Shown one piece after another: positions 23,281 through 34,153 of a DNA stretch of 64,000 nt. The notes below the pieces were generated by a model. That model was given only the letters and a program-made list of their open reading frames with translations, searched no databases and was not told the origin of the DNA. The DNA comes from Amaurobius ferox (taxonomy: Eukaryota; Arthropoda; Arachnida; Araneae; Amaurobiidae). The position numbers were made by a program, and so were the translations under genes. The DNA lies in the NCBI GenBank assembly GCA_951213105.1, contig OX578136.1, forward strand, positions 73,102,730 to 73,166,729, written 5' to 3'. Position 1 is the first letter of the stretch. Every line of letters begins with the position of its first letter.

Positions 23281-24060
23281 TACAATCTTATGCACTTCAA
23301 TTGCGCACGATGCGGAGTTGATCGATACGGGATATCAACGCACGAGAAAGTCGAGTGACGCGTTTCACTCCAACCGTTTTAAATTTAAAAATATTTCATT
23401 TTGTACCGATCAAAGTGGAAAAATTTCCTGAAATTTCACCAATCCGCAAGACATTTAAGGTCGAGAACCTCTGCTATACATCATCTTCCACAGATAGACA
23501 CTTCATCTAGTGCCAAATACATTTCAAAAATTTATTACCACCGATATACAAAACTGCCCATAAAGAGACATTTCGAAGACGTGGGACGGTTGCACCCGTG
23601 GTCGCCTCCCAATTCTTTCTCGAATACACACAAGACGGATTCTGTATCCTGGGAACGTCTTCTTATCCTATTTTATCAAAAACAAGTGGGAGCCAGTGTT
23701 TATATCAAGTTTGGAGACTTTCCAATTACGAGACTGCCTTTATTGTAAACATCAGGGTCCGAAAAATGATTTATTCTCTTCATAGTTTACATATAGAGAG
23801 CTCAAAATTGGCGACCTCAGTTAGTTTTTTCGACTCTGCTTAAACTTGGGATCAGGATTTGATTTCCTTGGGTCAAAGGTCGTTGTCGTTTGTCAGGAGT
23901 CCATGAGTGGTAACTGGAGATACGCAAGGGATGAAAAATGGAGCGAAAAGAGAAGGGGGGGGTCACGTTTAAGTTTTCCCGGAGAAATCTAAAACACAAG
24001 AAATTGCCGGAAGAATATTCCTCAGGACAGCGATGGGCAATTTCATGTGGTGCGACACTA
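23281..24060. promoter_or_regulatory. Lower-repeat, GC-richer intronic block with a DR1-type nuclear receptor site
   Basis: GGGTCAAAGGTCG at 23870-23882 fits the DR1 consensus used by HNF4/COUP/RXR receptors, and GATCAAAGTGG at 23408 is TCF-like. Overlapping open frames at 23.4-23.85 kb show no domain. A regulatory role is inference from motifs only. Confidence 0.25.
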
Positions 24061-24580
24061 CTGTGTTTCTACACGTATCATACAGTGACGTATTGATGTC
24101 ATCCATATTCTGACCCAGATAAGGACTTTTTTTTATCTTGCGTTTAAAATAACTAATAAAACTAATTTATATAATTTTTATTTTAACAAATTATTGCTAA
24201 TACAATTCGGCAGCATAATTATTACACCTTTCCCGAGAAAATGTGATTGGACGTGAATACAGGAAATGTCCAGTAATCTAGAATTATAATCCATAGATTG
24301 CATAATTAGTATTAATACACCGCTGTTATTCGCGAAAATTCATAAAATCACCCATTTAACTTCCATTAAAAAATATCTATAACTTAATTATTAAGAGTTA
24401 TTTTGAATGCTGTTGAATTATATTTAAGTTATTTCGACAAATAGATGTAGGCAGGGGAGATTAGTGTGCAGGCCAAAAAACGTGTTTGTCCATCAAAATG
24501 TCGAATTTGAATATTTTCGGGAAAACAATACTATTTGCTGTGGAATAGAATGAGAAAGCGAAATAAGATGTACAGTTGAA

Positions 24581-24692
24581 TCTGCCTTAAACACAATTTC
24601 ATGGGACCGAAAGAATTTTCCGCTTTATGCAGGTTATCTGCCTTAAACACAATTTCATGGGACCGAAAGAATTTTCCGCTTCATGCAGGTTA
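24581..24692. repeat. 56-bp tandem duplication
   Basis: TCTGCCTTAAACACAATTTC begins at 24581 and again at 24637, followed each time by ATGGGACCGAAAGAATTTTC. The text resembles small Tc1/mariner MITEs. Confidence 0.75.
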
Positions 24693-25279
24693 TTTCAGAA
24701 AAAGCTAAGTTTAATGTTTAGCTGAAAATGCAGATAGACCATATGTGCTTAGTTACCTATACATGATTTTAAAAATTCTGAAAAGTTTATTTAGATGCAC
24801 TTAATAAATACTATATTATACCATAATAACTAATTTAATTATTCTAAATATGTACATACGTACATTTTTGCATACTGCGAGCGTATGAGCATATGTACAT
24901 TAAAAATAGTTGGACAAATGTTTTAAAAATTATGAGACTTGCAGTAAAAACTCGTGCATTGATTAATATTTCTGGCATTCAGAATCTCCCTGATTAGCTG
25001 AAAATTCTTGAAGTTCTGAAACAACTTAAAAAAAAAAATGATTTAATAGAAAGTTCATATTTAGTAGTACCGTTTTCATTTACGAGTGACACTTCGTCAT
25101 TCTCTTGAAAATAAATTGCTGAAACAGTTGATTTTTCAGTTCTTGGTTCATTACATACAATAGGTGCTTTATAAACAAATTATTTTAAATTGGCCGTCCG
25201 TTTCCGCATTGTACAGGTTCTGTTTTACACAATGGAAATAACAAATTTCCTATAATTTTGGACGGGGCTAAAATACTTT
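24693..25279. other. Intronic sequence
   Basis: AT-rich; no gene or repeat recognised. Confidence 0.3.
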
Positions 25280-25930
25280 CTACTTATGACAGTGTTCCTT
25301 TTCCTGCAGGTTCCGCTTCAAACACGTTTGGCTATCGCACATTCGCGGATACAAAAGAGAAGGTAGGAGTTGGCGAGACAGAAGGTTTCGTATAGGTTCG
25401 GCGCCAGACGAGATGCAAAGCAAATTCACACGCACAGATATGGTAATAAATTTCAAGTACTCAAGGGATTCGGTCTGGGGGAACAAACGTAATTAACAAT
25501 GCCTAGTGCATTAAAGGACTCTAACTGACCACACAGAAGCGGCTATATACATACGACCATAAACAAGAGTGTTTATTGAACTTCCTTTACAAATTGTGTT
25601 TGTCTCGTCTTCCAGACAGAATGTCGCCTGTTTACAACACCACACAGGACAACGGCTGGTTAGATATTGTCTTTCTAGTTGGCCGTGAGCAGGAACTTGG
25701 GTGGGCAACAGTTTTCAACTACATCCACGTGTGAATGTTGACCATAAACATTATCAAGGGAAACAAATAACGGTAAACCACAAGGATGTCCTGATGCCTG
25801 AGTGAAAGGTCATTAATCCTTTAAGAAAAACAGATGGAACCTAGCTTTCAGAAGTTCCCTCACAACTTGCAACTGACAGCTTCCGCGATTAGCATGCATT
25901 TACTTTACATCCATGAAGATTACATCATAG
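25280..25930. promoter_or_regulatory. Lower-repeat intronic block with clustered forkhead-type motifs
   Basis: ATAAACA at 25559 and 25744, TGTTTAT at 25570 and TGTTTAC at 25629 match forkhead (RYMAACA) sites; the first two form an inverted pair 4 bp apart. TTATCAAGGG at 25750 is GATA/TCF-like. It is not repeated elsewhere in the window. An enhancer role is inferred. Confidence 0.22.
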
Positions 25931-26007
25931 GCCTACATGCAAAAGACTTTGTATAAGGTCTATGATAAAAGCAGCGTTTCTTTCAAGCATGTGTCCACGA
26001 TTATTCG

Positions 26008-26130
26008 CCCCCCCCCCTCCCCCTGAAACTTTTTATGTTAATCTAGTTTCCATTTATGTGGCAGCATTTAGATATATAAGGCAAATAGAAAACTTGTCCC
26101 CCCCCCCCCCTCCGGGCAAAAAGTCCTGAA
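26008..26130 (+). repeat. Poly(C)-associated repeat, copy 1
   Basis: Poly(C) followed by CTTTTTATGTTAATCTAG, GCAGCATTTAGATATAT, a second poly(C) at 26098-26110 and AAGTCCTGAAAGAAG. It parallels 43069-43193. Confidence 0.6.
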
Positions 26131-27169
26131 AGAAGCACTGGATAAATGAAGGGTGAAAGAAGTTACCTAAACGCTGTTTGAAAAAACCCGTAATGTAATA
26201 ATTTAATATAAATGGTTTCTACTCAAAGGATCAGCAATTGAAATATAACTTATGACATATTTCTCAAAATACTAACTAAACCTGAGCACAGTTAAGGTGA
26301 GTATTCATACATTTATCATCTCATATATACACAAAACAATAGCTGGTTGTCGCTATGTGTGCTTGTAGAGGGCAATCGCCTTCCTGTGTCGAAAAAACCG
26401 AAACTTCGATGCTTCGTTTGGAAATTATCTCCGGAGTAGAATGGTGTGCATATCTTTTAGATAATATTTTTTTCATTTTAAAAATAATTAAAATACGAAA
26501 TTTATTTCATGTAACATTTCCCTTTTAAATGCGACTTTTATCGCTCAAAAACGTTTTCGCAGTTGGCATTTTAGTGATTTAAAAAAATAATAAAAAATGC
26601 AATAACAATCCCTTAGATGCTTGCAAAATATCATTATAAAGCTTCAAAATTTCTACATTTGATGTTACCGTTTTAAACTTTCGGAAAGACATATCTGTTG
26701 GAAAAAAAATCGGTAAAAATCTCGATTTTTATTCAAAATTTTCTGATAAATGCAACGTCTGAGACTATCCTAAAACCGCAGATTTTGAATTCTACAAATT
26801 TGATTTTCAATGGATAAAATTTAAAGTGTTCAGTTTTACTTAATATTAAACTATCACTTAATTTCGTACCATATTGTACTGTTGCAATTAAAATTTAATG
26901 CATTCTATGTATAGGTACCATGAAAGCAATTCAACTGCACAATACACCTTCCCCTTTATTCTAATTTGGAGCTTCTAAATAAAACTGCTGTAAAAGCAAA
27001 TGTTTTAGACAATTCGTTAAACTTTTGATACCGCTACTTTTTTCCAACAGCTTAATCGATTTCTCTAATGATAATCTACAAATTGTTTATTTGCTAAGTT
27101 AAATTTTAAATCGTTTTTGTTTACATTTAAATACTTTAAATCCTAAACTTGATATCGCAACTTCAAATA
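26131..27169. other. Intronic sequence
   Basis: AT-rich with no recognisable gene or repeat. Confidence 0.3.
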
Positions 27170-27345
27170 TATATTTTAACCATAATCATTAATTTGCAGC
27201 AGACAGAAGTTTTGTCAAAACACTTTGTACAAAGGATAAGAAAAATCTCAAACAACGTAATTAAGCACAAATTAATAAAATAAAGCAGCATACAGATGTT
27301 TCGAGGATACGTTGAATCCCCTTCTTCAGTGCAAGATAGACCAAC
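27170..27345 (-). repeat. Repeat copy with a hammerhead-like core (copy 2)
   Basis: On the minus strand CTGAAGA (27329-27323) is followed by GGGGAT-loop-ATCCTC and then GAAAC (27302-27298) and TGTATGCTGC. The arrangement resembles the catalytic core of a hammerhead ribozyme, with one extra A before stem II. Homologous to 7106-7300. Confidence 0.5.
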
Positions 27346-27920
27346 AAACCTGAATTCAAAAGACAAAACAAATGCTTTTCGTCTTTGTTATTTTTGAAAA
27401 CGCTATTTCTTCAGTTCTAATGTTACTGCATTTTTCCTACATTCATTTGCATTTCTGTGCGTTATATAAAATCCTCAATGTTATATTTAAAGAACGGGTA
27501 TTAGACACAGAAAAATGGGATTTTAGAATGATGTTGGTAGGGAGCAATCTTCGCATGTAAAATTCATTGTGAAATCGATATTTTGTCTTACAAAATACAT
27601 AAATTTTCATGAATACAAAATAAATGGAGTAAAAAACTACAAAATTGTGGAAGAATGGAGAAAGTTGTCTTGATCTGCATGTATGTCAAGTAACGCCGGT
27701 CGCTACAACATATCAGAAAACACAGCATAGGAAGCGAGGAATGCACTCCTATGTATGTTAAATTTTTACCTTTCATCAGTGGCACGCATTGTATCAGTGG
27801 TGAATCAATGGGGGATTTGGGGGTTATACCCCCCAGGAAATCATTGAATTTCGTAGAAATGGTATATAGAAAACAATATTTGGTTACCCCCTCTCCCCCA
27901 AACATCAAGATATCTTTTCA

Positions 27921-28004
27921 GTGACGCTACTGCATTGTACTATGGCACAGCACATGGCTAAATGACGCTACTGCATTGTATTATGGCACAGCACATGGCT
28001 AAAT
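27921..28004. repeat. 41-bp tandem duplication
   Basis: TGACGCTACTGCATTGTA, then TATGGCACAGCACATGGCTAA, occurs twice with a single change. Confidence 0.85.
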
Positions 28005-28445
28005 GTCACTCGATTTATGACTATTTTACGAATACTTTGGGTTATACCGTTTTAAATTAAGAACGTAAAATTATATCAAGAAGATTGCAAATATCAACGT
28101 CTTATAAGTGATACCACGAAAATTACAAATGTAAAACTAGAAAATAAAATTATAATTTTAACATTTATGTCGTAATTGTCTTATACTTTTTAGTTAAAAA
28201 AAAATTAAAAAAGACTTTCCATGTGTTCCATTTCGCTAAAAGTCAATAGGTTTTCATTGTTTACCAAATGAGAGAATCTTACGAAAATTCACTTCGACCA
28301 ATTTACTGGAAAGTTATTGTGTCCACAGATATCATTCAAAACACGCTTGGCTTGTTTTCGGGATGCAATGTGTTAATACGAAACAGTGATTCGCATATAT
28401 ATACAAAATGTTCTTTCGGAGAAAGTAGAAACAAAAATCAATTAC

Positions 28446-29004
28446 CTGAGTCGCCAGGACTGCTTCGTTCGTTATGCATTTCATAGTGGTTGCCTGCAGT
28501 ACTGCCAGCAGGAGCTTGTTGGTCATTGATTGTAGATGGTGGGGACGAAGAATGCAACGAGGATGGTGAAGACCCGATACCTTCATCTTTTGAGAAGTAT
28601 ACGTCCTGACTCTTATAAAAATTAGTATGTAGCAAAGGAGCATCCGGATCCTCGGACAAGTTGTAAGACTGACACAGTGGTGAAAATGCTCCATATGTAG
28701 GAACTGGATTCAAAGATAAATACTGAGAATAAGAATAAGGAGACTCTGGATGCAACGTCTCCAGGGGTGTGTAGGTGGTATAGTTTTCAGAGAGGCCACT
28801 GTTTGATGTAGGAGGGGTCTGAGGATTCCAGAAGTCTGAAGGTTCTGATTTTATTGTTGTAAATATGTGAGGTAGTGAAGGTGATATTGATCCTTCGTGG
28901 TGGGTGGTGGAACATTCATGATAGGTGGACGAGCCTTCGTGGTAGGTGGAGGAGCCTTCGCTGTTGACAGAGGCTCTTTCACGATGGTTGGAATCATTAT
29001 CCAT
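28446..29004 (-). CDS. First coding exon of the GATA-like factor (N-terminal transactivation-type region)
   Basis: This minus-strand exon has 186 codons plus one base, starting at ATG 29004 and ending at a GTAATT donor (bases 28445-28440). The leftover G joins the CC that begins the zinc finger exon at 1469 to give Ala, so the two exons are phase-compatible. The encoded region is low-complexity and rich in Ser, Thr, Pro and Tyr. It has three 7-residue repeats at 17-37 (GSSTYHE, GSSTYHE, CSTTHHE), an IKSE sumoylation-type motif at 51-54 followed by PSDFW, and a Tyr/Pro-rich patch at 89-115 (SPYSYSQYLSLNP). It has no recognisable fold, as is usual for GATA N-termini. The first ATG was chosen because the only longer start in frame is TTG. 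Linking it to the finger exon rests on strand, order, phase and lack of any other candidate; a transcript would settle it. Confidence 0.72.
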
Positions 29005-29077
29005 TATGCGATGTAAGAGGAACAAGCAAGATGATGACTGAATGGTTATAAGATGAAGTCGTCAAATTTCCTAATAG
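29005..29077 (-). other. 5' untranslated leader of the coding exon, with splice acceptor
   Basis: Upstream of the ATG at 29004 the minus strand reads CTTTCTTTACAG and then the leader, a good polypyrimidine tract and AG acceptor (AG at 29079-29078). This implies at least one untranslated exon further upstream (higher coordinates). The leader has no other ATG in frame with the protein. Confidence 0.55.
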
Positions 29078-29439
29078 CTGTAAAGAAAGTTATATAGTTT
29101 TAGAAGATGGTACAAAAAAAAAGTTCAAAAATATAAAATGGAGGAACATACATATTTATGGTTTACAGACTTTTGATTTTAAAGAGTTAGTCTGATCTAG
29201 TATATAATAATGTTAATATACTAGATCTTTATAATGTAATTTTAGCACTATACGATTAATTTGTTGCTGAAAATGCTAACCATATTAAAATAAAAATAAA
29301 TTCCTAAACTTCACCACTTTGTATTATTTAATAGTTCGATATTTCAAGGAAATAATTTACACTTGCAAGTATATCAGGAGACCCGCAAGGTGGTGTCTTT
29401 AGCATTACAAGTATTAAGTTACATCTTCTGATTACCAGA

Positions 29440-29700
29440 TTTATAGATATATCAATGATTTGATTTATTTAGTTACCTGAAATTCAAATAATATCCAAAT
29501 AGATTTCTATCAGGAAAATCTGGAATTGCTACCGAATGAACCATCAATAAGTAATATTGTTAGTTTTTTGGATTTAAACCTTAAAATTGACCCATCCAAT
29601 AAAATAATTACTAATTTATATGATAATAAAGATAATTTTAATATTAATAAATTATTACCATTTACTTCATATAATTCTATTCAATTATTTTGAAATATCG
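29440..29700 (+). pseudogene. Degenerate reverse transcriptase fragment
   Basis: One frame gives IYRYINDLIYL, resembling the RYIDDL catalytic motif of a class of metazoan retroelement reverse transcriptases. A second frame gives SFLDLNLKID, then NKIITNLYDNKDNFN, matching the FLDL...LYDKRDDFNF block that follows it in those proteins. Stops and frameshifts separate the parts and the catalytic Asp is changed to Asn. Penelope-like origin is possible but not certain. Confidence 0.5.
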
Positions 29701-29879
29701 TTATAAATCGTTATTTAGAATTTGCAGATTATCTAATAAAAATATTATAAAATGCAAAATGCATACTAATAACCTTATACATACCAGTCAATGATACTAT
29801 TATTCATTATATTTAGTGAATAGCATTGTAAACATGTTTAAATTAACTAAGCATTAGTAATTGCATTCTTTATATAGCG

Positions 29880-30107
29880 TTATCATTCTCTAATATTATA
29901 TTAGCTTTATCCTTCTCCAATATTATATTAGCTTTATCCTTCTCCAATATTATATTAGCTTTATCCTTCTCCAATATTATATTAGCTTTATCCTTCTCCA
30001 ATATTATATTAGCTTTATCCTTCTCCAATATTATATTAGCTTTATCCTTCTCCAATATTATATTAGCTTTATCCTTCTCTAATATTATATTAGTTTTATC
30101 ATTATTT
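29880..30107. repeat. 27-bp minisatellite, about eight copies
   Basis: Units of TTATCCTTCTCCAATATTAT + ATTAGCT start at 29880 and every 27 bp to 30069, with a partial unit after. Inner units are identical and the outer ones diverged. Because the period is a multiple of three, the minus strand is open and reads EKDKANIIL repeatedly; this is probably incidental. Confidence 0.95.
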
Positions 30108-30672
30108 TTATCACAGTGGCATTAGTATTTACTACATGTCAATTTTAGTAATTATGTCTAACATTATCTTTTTAATTGCCGTCAGTTGTTTTATCAGCTT
30201 TATGCAATACATGTCTATTTTCACTACGACTTCTGCCAAGATACGATACGTTGTGTATGTAAATGGTCAGAATAAAATTAAAATTTGTTTCTCAGTCTAA
30301 AATAAAAATTAAAAATGTATTACTATGTACAAGTGAGTAAATAGGCTTATAGTTTATTCTTCCATTTCTTGAAAGAAATTTATTTCGTTTTCTTCGCTAC
30401 TATTTATGGTTTATCCTCCTGTTCTTTTGGATGCAAAATAACCTTTCTATTCAAAGTAACAAGATTATTTAATGAAAATAACTATGTTTTAAAAGGCAGC
30501 GGGAATTATATGCATCTCCTGGTGATTTTACAATTTCTTTGCCTTCAATCCAATTTAATATTCTTTTAGGTTTATTTTCTACGGATTGTTGTTTTGTTCC
30601 CCCAACAAATTTATATCTTACTGACATACATTCCTCTGATTTCTTAACACAGTATTCTTTAAGATATTTTTT
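30108..30672. other. Intergenic or intronic sequence upstream of the coding exon
   Basis: AT-rich. A plus-strand frame at 30369-30569 reads MKEIYFVFFATIYGLSSCSF but has no supporting signals. Nothing else was recognised. Confidence 0.3.
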
Positions 30673-31575
30673 ACTTTCCTTATATACATAATGTATAAGG
30701 AAAGTATTGTGACGGGGTCGAAAATTCGAATTCGAGTTTTCGACGGGAGAGCACGTTTCAAGCATCCCTGATCACGAATAAAACATTTTTGAAGTGATGT
30801 GTGTGTGTGTGTGTGAAAGTATGTGTGTGTGTGTCAGTGGGTCTGTGGAGACGATAACTGACGAACGAATGGACCGATTCGAACCAAATTTGGTACAAAA
30901 ATCACAATCTGTAAACACTAGAAGCCTATTGTTTTTATACGCAATCGAATGTTCAGAACCCCCCCTAAATTTTCGAATGAAATTTTGAAAAAATCGTCAA
31001 AAAATCAAAACCAATAATAAAGTTACATAAATAGACATTCCTTATGTAATTTTTCATTAGAAAACGATTGACATAAATTTTAGAACGCTAACATAAACCG
31101 TTCTCGAGATATCGCACATTTTTCAAAAAAATTATCAAAAAGTCAAATAAAATAGAAAAAAAATATTTCCTATAGAGAAACATGTTCACTTTTCATATAT
31201 AATATCATGCGATAAATTGGGTGACATCATTCTCGTGGATCTAGCTCGTTCCATTCATGAAAAAAGATACTTAATATAGATATAGAGTAATACTTTTGCA
31301 TTTGAACGCCAATTTATCTGCTGTAAGAATAACTTATTTCTTCGTTCATAACGCTTGGCGAGATTTTGGTGACGAAATTGGCGGAATGTCGCCAACTTGC
31401 CGACTTTTTGAAATGTTGCCAAATTAACGAAAATCTCGCCAAATGGATAAAAATGACGCTAAATCAATGAAAATGACGACTAATTGTGGAAAATTCAATA
31501 TCTAATAAGTTATATAATATATAAATATATAATAATAGTTATATAATATATGTCGAAAATTCAATATCTAATAAG

Positions 31576-31609
<34 letters not shown>

Positions 31610-31887
31610 CTTATTTCTTTGTCCATAACGCTTGGCGAGATTTTGGCGACAAAATTGGCGGAATGTCGCCAACTTGGCGACTTTTTGAAATGTTGCCAAA
31701 TTAACGAAAATCTCGCCAAATGGATAAAAATGACGCTAAATCAATGAAAATGACGACTAATTGTCGAAAAGTCAATATCTTGGAAAGGATATTAGTATCT
31801 ACTAGAAGAAAAACCTATTTATTTTACTGTAAAAGTAATAAATTCATTTCATTATATAAGGAAAGTCATGTGTTGCCCACATCAGAT
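30673..31887 (-). mobile_element. Variant family B element (altered ends)
   Basis: It begins with the terminal hairpin ACTTTCCTTATATACATAAT-GTATAAGGAAAGT and ends with TATATAAGGAAAGT followed by CATGTGTTGCCCACATC. The latter is the family B left-end hairpin in reverse. Near the hairpin end are GTGTGTGTGT tracts and GACGATAACTGACGAACG. Inside it is a 277-bp direct duplication. Non-coding; the small frame over the GT tract is not a gene. Confidence 0.65.
31331..31790. repeat. 277-bp direct duplication around a (TA)n tract
   Basis: AACTTATTTCTTCGTTCATA...CTTGGCGAGATTTTGG at 31331 recurs at 31608, with GGCGGAATGTCGCCAACTTG in both. A (TA)n run lies at 31576-31608. Confidence 0.8.
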
Positions 31888-31965
31888 TTTTTTAATTAGT
31901 CTTAGGTGATTTACAGTATCTCTTCATGTTCAATATTGTATTTATTAGTAATGCGTGTGTGTGTA

Positions 31966-32803
31966 CGGGGTGTCCCAAAAAGATTGAAACGCGCTTTAAT
32001 TCTTTACCTATTGGAGATAAGTGGGCAAGATAAATTGCAAAAATGTTGAAAGTAAGGTAGGAAATAAGACTACGTTAATGAAGTAGTCTTCCTATTAATT
32101 TCCAAAAAGTTACACTTTTTAAATTTTTATACGACCCCCTTAGACAGAAAATTTTCAATCAAAAATTTTTTATTTTTAATGCAACAAGATTATTAGAAAA
32201 ACCCGCATATCTTTAAAATTGAGCAAGTTATATTTAATTGAACATTGTGAATGGGGACCATATATCAAATTAGAATTGTAAATTTGTGACAAATCACAAA
32301 AAAGATAAAACTGGATGATAATACATAGGATACCCAACCGCGTAGTGAGTACCACTGCTTTATATGATCTGTCTGTGTAATGCTTCATTTAGATGCATTT
32401 GTGATAAAAAAAAAAATTGACACATATTAACGTATTTTTGATCTAAACAATTTTCATCGTCAATTTGTTTATGATCCCTATTTTCACTGATGAAGCAGCC
32501 TTTCACATGGTACGGAAAAGTGGCATAAATCAGATTTTTCCTTTATCATAATTCAGTTGATTTTTTAAAGGTACAGATATGCGGGGTTTTTTTTAATGAT
32601 CTTGTTGCATTAAAAATAAAAATTTTCTGATTGACCAAATTTGTCTAACGGGTCGTATAAAAATTTAAAAAGTGTAACTTTTTGAAAATTAATGGGAGGA
32701 CTATTTCATTAAAGTAGTCTTATTTCCTACCTTACTTTCAACATTTTTGCAATTTACATTGCCCACTTATCTCCAACAGGTAAAGAATTTTTGGAACACC
32801 CTG
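31966..32803 (+). mobile_element. 838-bp mariner-like foldback element with a transposase remnant
   Basis: Ends GGGGTGTCCCAAAAAG and TTTTTGGAACACCCTG are inverted and flanked by TA. The arms are about 240 bp each (for example TTACACTTTTTAAATTTTTA / AATTTAAAAAGTGTAAC). Near 32479-32520 one frame reads IFTDEAAFHMVRKSG, matching the conserved (F/S)DEATFH block around a catalytic Asp of Tc1/mariner-type transposases. Most of the transposase is missing, so it is non-autonomous. Confidence 0.72.
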
Positions 32804-33394
32804 TATATCAAGATTAAAAACAATTAAAAAACAAGAAATTATGAAGGTATTCAATACGTGTGAGAGATGGTTCTCCTTGCGCTTTAAGTATATGGCTATA
32901 CTTACATATAGACTATCTTCACACAGGCGGAGCTGTGATGAGCTTGGAGGTGGGGGGGGGGGGGGGCTAAGTACTCATAGTTCCAATAGCACCTCAGCAA
33001 ATGTATATTGACTTTAAATATTGCAAATGAAATGAGAAAGGGTAGTTAGCACCCCCAAACAAAAAATTCTAACCGCCCATGGCTATTTTATTCCAGCATT
33101 GACTAAGCAACAGTAATTGTCCCAGGACTCATCTCAAAGGAAATGTTATGAAAATCTTAAATATTAAAAAACTCGAATTCTAGCCATGAAATAACTAAAA
33201 AACTTGTCCAGTTCCAGTTTCTCACATGATGTACCCACACATAACATTTCATAGCGGTAAGAACATTCGTTCTTTTGAGTTAACGCCCCCCCCCCCCCTT
33301 CCTACACACACATACGATTTATCTTTGATGGATCACATACAGATAGCAAAATTGTTCCAAATTTACTTAGGGGTTTTTGATACATGTGCTCCTC
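32804..33394. other. Unassigned sequence
   Basis: Contains runs of 15 G (32952) and 13 C (33286); no gene. Confidence 0.3.
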
Positions 33395-34153
33395 CGAATT
33401 AAAGAATCTGATGTGGATAGCACATGATTTTCCCTGCAGACTTATATTCACATTCTTTTTAATTTAATTAAATTTAATACACCTTTAATTCAATTTTCGT
33501 TCTCATTTGATAATTGGACTTATTTTCAAAAATGGCGTAGAGAAAATACGAAAAAACTAAAATATCTTGAGAACGGCTAGTCCTAGTGTAATGGGGTTGG
33601 TCTTATTATTTTCTTCGTTAAAAATTTCATATTAAACAAGCATTTAATGGATATATTTGAGCATACGTAGTTTTTTATTTTAGATTTTGGCGATTTTTGC
33701 GGGCCATTTTGCAAAAAAAAGCAGGTTGTTTTTTTCCGAAGCGTACCAAAATCTAATCAGCACCAGGGTGCCCCACAAGTGACTACCGAATTTTGTGAAA
33801 TTCGGTCCATTAGTTTTTCAGCTAGAGTGGATACAAGCTTTTGAGGGCCATTTCGCAAGAAAAGGCGGATTCTTTTATCCCGAATCATACCCAAAACTAA
33901 TCAGCACCATATTCGCCCACAAGTGACTTACCTGCCAAATTTTATGAAATTCGGTCCATTAGTTTTTTAGTTAGAGTGGATACAAAATCTGCACAAACAG
34001 ACAGACACACACACACAGACGTCACGCTAAAAATAGTTTTTTCGTTTTCTAAAGGTCTCGAAACGTGTAGATCCGTCGAAAACTCGAGTTGCGATTTTCG
34101 GCATGATCCTAGTACTTTCCCTATACATTACCATGTATTGCAGGGAAAGTAAA
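33395..34153 (+). mobile_element. Repeat family B element
   Basis: From ATCTGATGTGGATAGCACAT with TTTTCCCTGCAGACT to the terminal hairpin ending TTGCAGGGAAAGT. Closely parallels the 71-815 copy, including the CAGACAGACACACACAC tract and ACTCGAGTTGCGATTTTCGG. Confidence 0.72.

Noticed and set aside
23401..23843. Overlapping plus-strand frames of 115 and 81 codons as exons
   Set aside because: No domain recognised, no matching splice signals, and the two frames exclude each other.
29870..30055. A protein of EKDKANIIL repeats on the minus strand
   Set aside because: It is open only because the minisatellite period is 27 bp. No flanking coding sequence or promoter was seen.
32478..32515. CTGATGA...GGAAAAG as a fourth hammerhead-like core
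   Set aside because: No stem II can be formed, and the bases encode the conserved FTDEAAFH transposase block.
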